Shown: in pieces, positions 14,125 to 19,190 of the stretch
How positions within the stretch are numbered: the stretch's first letter is position 1
How the letters are laid out: each line of letters begins with the position of its first letter
Origin: Flavobacteriaceae bacterium
GTDB taxonomy: Bacteria > Bacteroidota > Bacteroidia > Flavobacteriales > Flavobacteriaceae
Direction: 5' to 3'
Length of the DNA: 19,190 nt
Assembly (NCBI GenBank): GCA_019090365.1
Contig: JAHRWC010000167.1
Location: 1-19,190 of the forward strand
Position numbers and translations under genes: made by a program
Notes under the pieces: generated by a model
Databases searched by the model: none
Told to the model about the DNA's origin: nothing
Seen by the model: the letters and a program-made list of their open reading frames with translations, nothing else

Positions 14125-17082
14125 ATGAAAAAAGTCACTTTATTACTTTTACTTTTTTTTAGTTTTTCTTTTGTGCAAGCACAGATTTACTTTCCGAAGA
14201 ATACAAGTTTAAAAGAAGAAAACAACAATTACACAGTATTTACAAATGCTACATTGTTTATTACTCCTACTCGAAAGATTAATAATGGAACCTTAGTTAT
14301 AAAGGAAGGAAAGGTAATAGCAGCAGGATCGAATGTTACTATTCCTAAAAATTCAATTATAACAGATTTAAAAGGGAAATATATTTATCCTTCTTTTATA
14401 GATCCATATTCAAGTTTCGGAGTTTCAAAACCTGAAAGAGCTAAACGTGAACAGTCTCCTCAATGGGAAACAAAGCGAAGCGGTTTTTATTGGAATGATC
14501 ATATTATGCCTGAGAACAAAGCAATTGATAAGTTTAAATATGAAAATAAGAATGCCAAAGAATTAAGAAATGCTGGTTTTGGTGTTGTGAATTCTCACAT
14601 TATGGATGGTATTGCTAGGGGAACCGGTGTTTTAATTAGCTTAAATGATGAAGCAACAAATGGAGAACGTATTCTAGTAGAAAACTCTGGTAATTATTTT
14701 TCCTTTTCAAAAAGTGTAGCTAGCAGACAAAGTTACCCAGGTTCTTTAATGGGAGCTTCTGCTCTATTACGTCAAATGAATTATGATGCAGATTGGTATG
14801 CTAAGGGTAATAGTAAAACGAAAGATCGCTCTTTAGAAGCATTGATTAATAACAAAAATCTTCCTTCATTTATTGAAGCTGGAAATAAATATAAAGATGT
14901 TTTAGCTGACAAAACTGGGGATTTATTCAACCTTAATTATGTGATTGTTGGTGGTGGCGATGAATATGAATCTATCGAAAGTATTAAAGCAACACAATCT
15001 AAATATATCATTCCTATAAATTTTCCAAAAGCGTATGATGTAAGTGATCCATATGCTGCAAATTATATTTCGATTGCCGATATGAGAGCTTGGAATCAAT
15101 CACCTAGCAATCCAAAAGTGTTAGCTGATAATGACATCACTTTTTCATTGACTACACACCAATTAAAAAGTCCAGCCGATTTTAAAAAACATTTAAACAA
15201 AGCTTTTGAATATGGGTTTGATAAGACAAAAGCATTGGAAGCTTTAACTACTGTTCCTGCTCAATTATTAGGTCAAAGTGAAAAAATTGGTTCTTTACAA
15301 GTTGGTCGCTATGCTAATTTTTTAATTACTTCAGGAGAAATCTTTGATAAGAAAACAATCTTGTATGAAAACTGGGTACAAGGAACTAAGAATGTAATTA
15401 TTGATAAAAATATTAAAGACATTCGTGGAAGTTATACTTTACCAATTGGCGGCAAAAACTATAGTGTAACTATAAAAGGAGAGCTAGCTAAACTTTCTTC
15501 GGAAGTTAAATTAGATAGCATTACGTATCCTTCAAAATTATCGTACAAAAACGATTGGTTGAATGTATCATTTTCAGATAAAGAAAAGACTGAAAACTAT
15601 CGAACTACCTCAAAAATTACTTCAGAAGAAAATATCACTGGAAAAATTATTATGCCTAATGGTTCTGCTTCAAATTTTACAGCACGTAAATTAACTTCAG
15701 AAGAGGAAAAGAGTAAAAGTTCAGAAGAAAATAAAGACAATATTTCACCAGAAATAGTGCCAATTACCTATCCGAATGTTGGTTATGGAAATAACTCCTT
15801 ACCTACTTCACAACACATTTTATTTAAAAATGCAACCGTTTGGACCAGTGAAGCAGATGGGATCTTACAGAATACTGATGTACTAGTAAAAGACGGAAAG
15901 ATTTCAAAAATTGGAGCCAATTTAAAAAGTGGAAATGCAAGAGTGATTGACGCAACTGGTAAACATTTAACTGCTGGAATTATTGATGAACATTCGCACA
16001 TTGCGGCTTTTAGCATTAATGAAGGAGGTCACAATTCATCAGCAGAAGTAAGTATTGAAGATGTGTTAGATCCAGAAGATATTGATATTTACAGAAATCT
16101 TGCCGGTGGTGTAACAAGCATTCAGATATTACATGGTTCTGCCAATCCAATTGGAGGTCGATCTGCGATTATTAAGCTTAAATGGGGTGAAGATGCTGAT
16201 GGATTGCTTTATGATGATCGTCCGAAGTTTATAAAATTTGCGTTAGGTGAAAATGTAAAACATTCGAATTGGCAAAGTTTCAATCGTTTCCCACAAACAC
16301 GTATGGGTGTAGAACAGATGTATGTAAATTATTTTAATAGAGCGAAAGAATACGATACCAAAAAGAAAAGTGGTGCTTCATTCCGTTATGATGAAGAAAT
16401 GGAAGTATTAGCCGAAATATTAAATGGCGAACGTTTTATAAGTTGTCATTCATATGTTCAAAGTGAAATCAATATGCTGATGAAAGTTGCTGAAAAATTC
16501 AATTTTAAGGTAAATACTTTCACACATATATTAGAAGGTTATAAAGTAGCCGATAAAATGAAATCGCACGGTGTAGGTGCATCTACATTTAGTGATTGGT
16601 GGGCTTATAAGTATGAAGTAAATGATGCAATTCCATATAATGCGGCTATTATGACCAATGAAGGGGTTACGGTTGCTATTAATAGTGACGATGGAGAAAT
16701 GTCTAGAAGACTGAACCAAGAAGCTGCTAAAACGATTAAATATGGTGGAATGACTGAGTTACAGGCTTGGAACATGATTACTATTAACCCTGCAAAATTA
16801 CTTCATTTAGACCATCGAGTTGGAAGTATAAAAGAGGGTAAAGATGCTGATTTAGTTCTTTGGAATGACAACCCTTTATCCATTTATGCGAAAGCTGAAA
16901 AAACATTGATTGAAGGTGCAGTATATTTTGATAAAGATCTTGACAAACAAAAACGTTCCGCCATAAAAAAAGAACGGAATACGCTTACTAAATTAATGAT
17001 GAAAGAAAAAGAAAGCGGAGGAAAAACCCAAACTCCTAAACGTAAAGGCAACAAAGAATTTCATTGTGAAACTATCAACTAA
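14125..17082 (+). CDS. Exported two-unit amidohydrolase family protein (N-terminal unit degenerate, C-terminal unit intact)
   Basis: 985 residues from the ATG at 14125; the frame continues up to TTG 14077, but only the ATG gives a clean signal peptide (MKKVTLLLLLFFSFSFVQAQ). Two amidohydrolase-like units follow. The first (about 35-435) has the entry strand GKVIAAGS and the closing GSLQVGRYANFLI, but its metal-site position reads FIDPYSSFG instead of FIDxHxH, so it looks inactive. A linker rich in Ser, Glu and Lys lies near 495-545. The second unit (about 562-935) has GIIDEHSH (H623, H625), SCHS (H775), FTHILEG (H801) and NSDDGE (D855), with GSIKEGKDADLVLW at the end, so it should bind metal and hydrolyse. 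Such periplasmic enzymes resemble imidazolonepropionase/isoaspartyl- or peptidase-type relatives; the substrate is unknown. A second family member follows 7 bp downstream. Confidence 0.88.
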   Translation: MKKVTLLLLLFFSFSFVQAQIYFPKNTSLKEENNNYTVFTNATLFITPTRKINNGTLVIKEGKVIAAGSNVTIPKNSIITDLKGKYIYPSFIDPYSSFGVSKPERAKREQSPQWETKRSGFYWNDHIMPENKAIDKFKYENKNAKELRNAGFGVVNSHIMDGIARGTGVLISLNDEATNGERILVENSGNYFSFSKSVASRQSYPGSLMGASALLRQMNYDADWYAKGNSKTKDRSLEALINNKNLPSFIEAGNKYKDVLADKTGDLFNLNYVIVGGGDEYESIESIKATQSKYIIPINFPKAYDVSDPYAANYISIADMRAWNQSPSNPKVLADNDITFSLTTHQLKSPADFKKHLNKAFEYGFDKTKALEALTTVPAQLLGQSEKIGSLQVGRYANFLITSGEIFDKKTILYENWVQGTKNVIIDKNIKDIRGSYTLPIGGKNYSVTIKGELAKLSSEVKLDSITYPSKLSYKNDWLNVSFSDKEKTENYRTTSKITSEENITGKIIMPNGSASNFTARKLTSEEEKSKSSEENKDNISPEIVPITYPNVGYGNNSLPTSQHILFKNATVWTSEADGILQNTDVLVKDGKISKIGANLKSGNARVIDATGKHLTAGIIDEHSHIAAFSINEGGHNSSAEVSIEDVLDPEDIDIYRNLAGGVTSIQILHGSANPIGGRSAIIKLKWGEDADGLLYDDRPKFIKFALGENVKHSNWQSFNRFPQTRMGVEQMYVNYFNRAKEYDTKKKSGASFRYDEEMEVLAEILNGERFISCHSYVQSEINMLMKVAEKFNFKVNTFTHILEGYKVADKMKSHGVGASTFSDWWAYKYEVNDAIPYNAAIMTNEGVTVAINSDDGEMSRRLNQEAAKTIKYGGMTELQAWNMITINPAKLLHLDHRVGSIKEGKDADLVLWNDNPLSIYAKAEKTLIEGAVYFDKDLDKQKRSAIKKERNTLTKLMMKEKESGGKTQTPKRKGNKEFHCETIN

Positions 17083-17089
17083 AAGAGAC

Positions 17090-18394
17090 ATGAAAAATTT
17101 AAAAAATATATTCGTATTGGCTGCAATTTGTTTGAGTTTCTCAATGTTTGCACAACAAACCCCTGCCCTACCTCAAGAAGGTATCATTACTATTGTTGGA
17201 GCTACTGCTCATATTGGTGATGGAACTGTAATAGAAAACAGTATTATTTCATTTGAAAACGGTAAGATTATCGCTGTTGCAGATGCTACTACTTCAAAAA
17301 TAGCTTTAAGAGGAAATGTCATTAAAGCTGAAGGCAAACATGTATACCCAGGTTTTATCGCTCCAGCTAAATCATTAGGTTTGGTTGAAGTAAATGCGGT
17401 TAGAGCAAGTAATGATCAAGATGAAGTTGGCGATTTTATTCCTAATATTAGAAGCCTTATTGCGTATAATGCTGAAAGTAAAGTGGTAGAATCTATGCGT
17501 CCTAATGGAATATTAATAGGGCAAATTTCTCCAAAAGGAGGGAGAATTTCTGGAACCTCATCGATAGTTCAATTTGATGCTTGGAATTGGGAAGATGCTG
17601 CAATTAAAGCAGATGATGGAATTCACCTTAACTGGCCAACTAGTTTTAGAAGAGGTCGCTGGTGGAGAGGTGAACCACGTGGATGGCTACCTAATAAAGA
17701 TTATAACAAGCAAACAAATGAAGTTAGTGCGTTTTTAAGTCAGGCAAAAGCATATGGTAATACTAATTCAAATGTTGTAAATGAACCTTTTAAAGCAACT
17801 CAAGGTATTTTTAATGGAAATCAAAGACTCTATGTGTATGCTCAAAGAGAAAAAGAAATTATTGATGCCATAACACAATTAAAAGAACAAGGTGTACAAC
17901 ATATTGTTTTGGTAGGGGGATATGAAGCGCATCGTATTATTCCTTTCTTAAAAAAGCATCAAGTTTCTGTATTAGTAAAGCAAACACATTCTTTACCAAT
18001 GGATAGTGATGATGATTATGATTTTCCTTATAAATTGCCAAAACTATTAATGGATGGAGGTGTTTTAGTTGGATTACAAAATGCAGGTATGTCTAATTTT
18101 CAGACCCGTAATTTACCTTTTTATGCAGGGCAAGTAGTAGGACAAGGTTTAGATAAAGAAAAAGCCTTACAACTAATAACTTCAAATACTGCTAAAATAT
18201 TAGGAATCGATGCTGATTATGGATCGTTAACTGTTGGTAAAAGTGCTACCTTATTTATTTCTGAAGGAGATGCTTTAGACATGCGTACCAATTTGCTGAC
18301 AAAAGCATTTATTGATGGACGTGATATTTCATTAGAAACACATCAAACGGAGCTATGGGATCGTTATTCTGAAAAATATGAGCATAAAAAATAA
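17090..18394 (+). CDS. Exported amidohydrolase-like protein lacking metal ligands (probable pseudo-enzyme)
   Basis: 434 residues from the ATG at 17090. A GTG at 17066 would overlap the previous gene by 17 bp and put charged residues before the signal peptide, so the ATG is preferred. The signal peptide is KNIFVLAAICLSFSMFAQ, with cleavage around residue 21. The amidohydrolase scaffold is visible at both ends: GKIIAVAD and HVYPGFIAP near 58-92, and YGSLTVGKSATLFIS near 377-391. However, the HxH position reads APAKSLG (91-97), and the late Asp segment reads GLQNAGMS (328-335) instead of a SDDG type, so metal binding looks lost. It resembles the degenerate first unit of the preceding protein more than the active second unit. 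It starts 7 bp after that gene, so the two probably form an operon and perhaps a complex. Confidence 0.85.
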   Translation: MKNLKNIFVLAAICLSFSMFAQQTPALPQEGIITIVGATAHIGDGTVIENSIISFENGKIIAVADATTSKIALRGNVIKAEGKHVYPGFIAPAKSLGLVEVNAVRASNDQDEVGDFIPNIRSLIAYNAESKVVESMRPNGILIGQISPKGGRISGTSSIVQFDAWNWEDAAIKADDGIHLNWPTSFRRGRWWRGEPRGWLPNKDYNKQTNEVSAFLSQAKAYGNTNSNVVNEPFKATQGIFNGNQRLYVYAQREKEIIDAITQLKEQGVQHIVLVGGYEAHRIIPFLKKHQVSVLVKQTHSLPMDSDDDYDFPYKLPKLLMDGGVLVGLQNAGMSNFQTRNLPFYAGQVVGQGLDKEKALQLITSNTAKILGIDADYGSLTVGKSATLFISEGDALDMRTNLLTKAFIDGRDISLETHQTELWDRYSEKYEHKK

Positions 18395-18400
18395 AGGAGA

Positions 18401-19078
18401 TTAATAAACTTCATAAAGTGTTGTTACTATATGTCCTTTAGAATCATTTAAACTAACTGAAAGTAATTGTTTTTCTTTTTTCACTTTAAAATTAAAAGGT
18501 GGAGCTAACAAGTTTAAGCCGCTTTGTTTTTTTAATCTAATTCCTTGTCCTGAAATAATATCCTTATTGGCAATAAAATTTCCTTCAGGTAAGTGTTCTG
18601 TTACAATAACATATTTAAAACCGACTAACTTGTTTACTATACTTTGCGCTTCAGCATTCGATAAATGTTGAAGTACTTGTCTTAATAAAACACAATCTCC
18701 AGCAGGTAATTCATCAACTGCAATATCCAAACAATGAAATTCTAAATTATCTTCTATAAATGTTATTTTATTATAAGCTATAAGGTCTTCTACAATATCT
18801 ACAGCTACATATCTTTCAGTGTACTTTACCAATTCTTTTCCTACGTTAAAATCACCACAACCTAAATCACATACAACTAGAGGGCTTTTTAAGGAAGTTA
18901 GAAATGAAGTTAAAATGTCAAGATAAGGTTCCACAATTTTAGGATGATGAGATCCATCTCCTGAATAAAAATCAGATTTGTTTTCACCCCAAAGTTTCAT
19001 TTCATACACCTGTTCCATAGCCTCTTTTGTTGGCCATGGCTTCTTATTTTTTTTATTTTCAGCTTCCTCTTTTTTCAT
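18401..19078 (-). CDS. Class I SAM-dependent methyltransferase
   Basis: 225 residues. A Lys/Glu-rich N-terminus (1-14) leads to KPWPTKEAMEQVYEMKLWG and DFYSGDGSHHP, which precede a Rossmann-type methyltransferase core. Motif I is VVCDLGCGDFNVG (68-80), the acidic loop at the end of strand 2 is VAVDIVED (91-98), and the D128 region runs DCVLLRQVLQHLS (128-140), where the target-binding or catalytic part usually lies. The substrate is unknown. It has no signal peptide or membrane segment, so it is cytoplasmic. It converges on the amidohydrolase pair with only 6 bp between the stops and no hairpin terminator there, so read-through from either side is possible. Confidence 0.88.
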   Translation of the reverse strand: MKKEEAENKKNKKPWPTKEAMEQVYEMKLWGENKSDFYSGDGSHHPKIVEPYLDILTSFLTSLKSPLVVCDLGCGDFNVGKELVKYTERYVAVDIVEDLIAYNKITFIEDNLEFHCLDIAVDELPAGDCVLLRQVLQHLSNAEAQSIVNKLVGFKYVIVTEHLPEGNFIANKDIISGQGIRLKKQSGLNLLAPPFNFKVKKEKQLLSVSLNDSKGHIVTTLYEVY

Positions 19079-19098
19079 AAAAACTTCAAAAATTTATG

Positions 19099-19106
19099 CA
19101 AACGTA
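19099..19106 (-). promoter_or_regulatory. Possible -7 element of the methyltransferase gene
   Basis: On the minus strand this reads TACGTTTG, an exact TAnnTTTG match ending 20 bp before the ATG at 19078. The -33 half is weak; only a T-rich stretch lies about 21 bp upstream. Confidence 0.45.
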
Positions 19107-19190
19107 CTAATTATATAGAATCTCATTAAATTGAAAACTATAATAAATTTTCGAAATAATATTTACTTATCTTTAAAACGATATTAGAAA

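Noticed and set aside
15783..16016. Minus-strand open frame inside the large amidohydrolase gene
   Set aside because: Antisense to the HxH region of the active amidohydrolase unit; a shadow.
16531..16719. Second minus-strand open frame inside the large amidohydrolase gene
   Set aside because: Antisense to the segment carrying H801 and D855 of the active unit; no domain of its own.
17066..17089. Extension of the second amidohydrolase to a GTG at 17066
   Set aside because: It overlaps the previous gene and adds charged residues before the signal peptide; the ATG at 17090 is better.
19148..19175. Possible plus-strand promoter at the right end (TATCTTTA at 19168-19175)
   Set aside because: The -7 match is imperfect, the spacing to the T-rich stretch is short, and no downstream gene is inside the window to test it.
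1..19190. Defence system, prophage, CRISPR array, insertion sequence or tRNA-linked island
   Set aside because: No transposase, integrase, repeat array, toxin-antitoxin pair or tRNA was found; gene content and composition look like core chromosome throughout.

Overview
The window looks like chromosomal DNA of a gliding member of the Bacteroidota, most likely a Flavobacteriaceae; the genus cannot be told from the sequence. The base composition is strongly AT-rich. Good Shine-Dalgarno sequences are missing before the genes. Several genes carry the Bacteroidota -7 promoter element TAnnTTTG. Gene content also points this way: gldI, a two-domain cyclophilin-FKBP lipoprotein, DUF3810, and the recF/DUF721, TPR/ribH/mutL/rhomboid order. 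There is no rRNA, tRNA, CRISPR array, insertion sequence, phage gene or integrase, and nothing in composition suggests recent transfer.

Layout. Positions 1-105 hold the 3' end of a plus-strand WbqC-like gene that converges on, and overlaps, the last gene of a long minus-strand cluster. Read from about 6350 leftwards, that cluster is: TPR membrane protein, ribH, small one-TM protein, mutL, rhomboid, rhomboid with a DUF6576-like tail, and membrane-anchored endonuclease/exonuclease/phosphatase. Most junctions are 0-2 bp or overlapping, which suggests cotranscription. Divergent from it is recF plus a DUF721/DciA-like gene, a replication and repair pair. A bidirectional hairpin terminator separates this pair from the convergent ndk, which has a good promoter. 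The 321-bp gap 8336-8656 holds the ndk promoter, a possible 35-residue lipoprotein-like peptide and a likely promoter for the next operon.

Positions 8657-11341 are a plus-strand operon: a DHH/DHHA1 phosphoesterase (NrnA-like), gldI and the cyclophilin-FKBP lipoprotein. The two envelope prolyl isomerases suggest a role in folding of exported proteins, including the gliding machinery. A second bidirectional hairpin ends it, facing pepD (M20 aminoacyl-histidine dipeptidase) on the minus strand. Divergent from pepD is a DUF3810 membrane protein with an HEQAH motif. Then come two exported amidohydrolase-family proteins in tandem, in which only one of three amidohydrolase-like units keeps its metal ligands. 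A minus-strand SAM-dependent methyltransferase closes the window.

Overall this is mostly core housekeeping sequence. I see no clear new multi-gene system. The points most worth a second look are the degenerate endonuclease and zinc motifs in MutL, the pseudo-enzyme/enzyme amidohydrolase arrangement, the DUF3810 zincin-like motif with a possibly leaderless start, and the small lipoprotein-like ORF.
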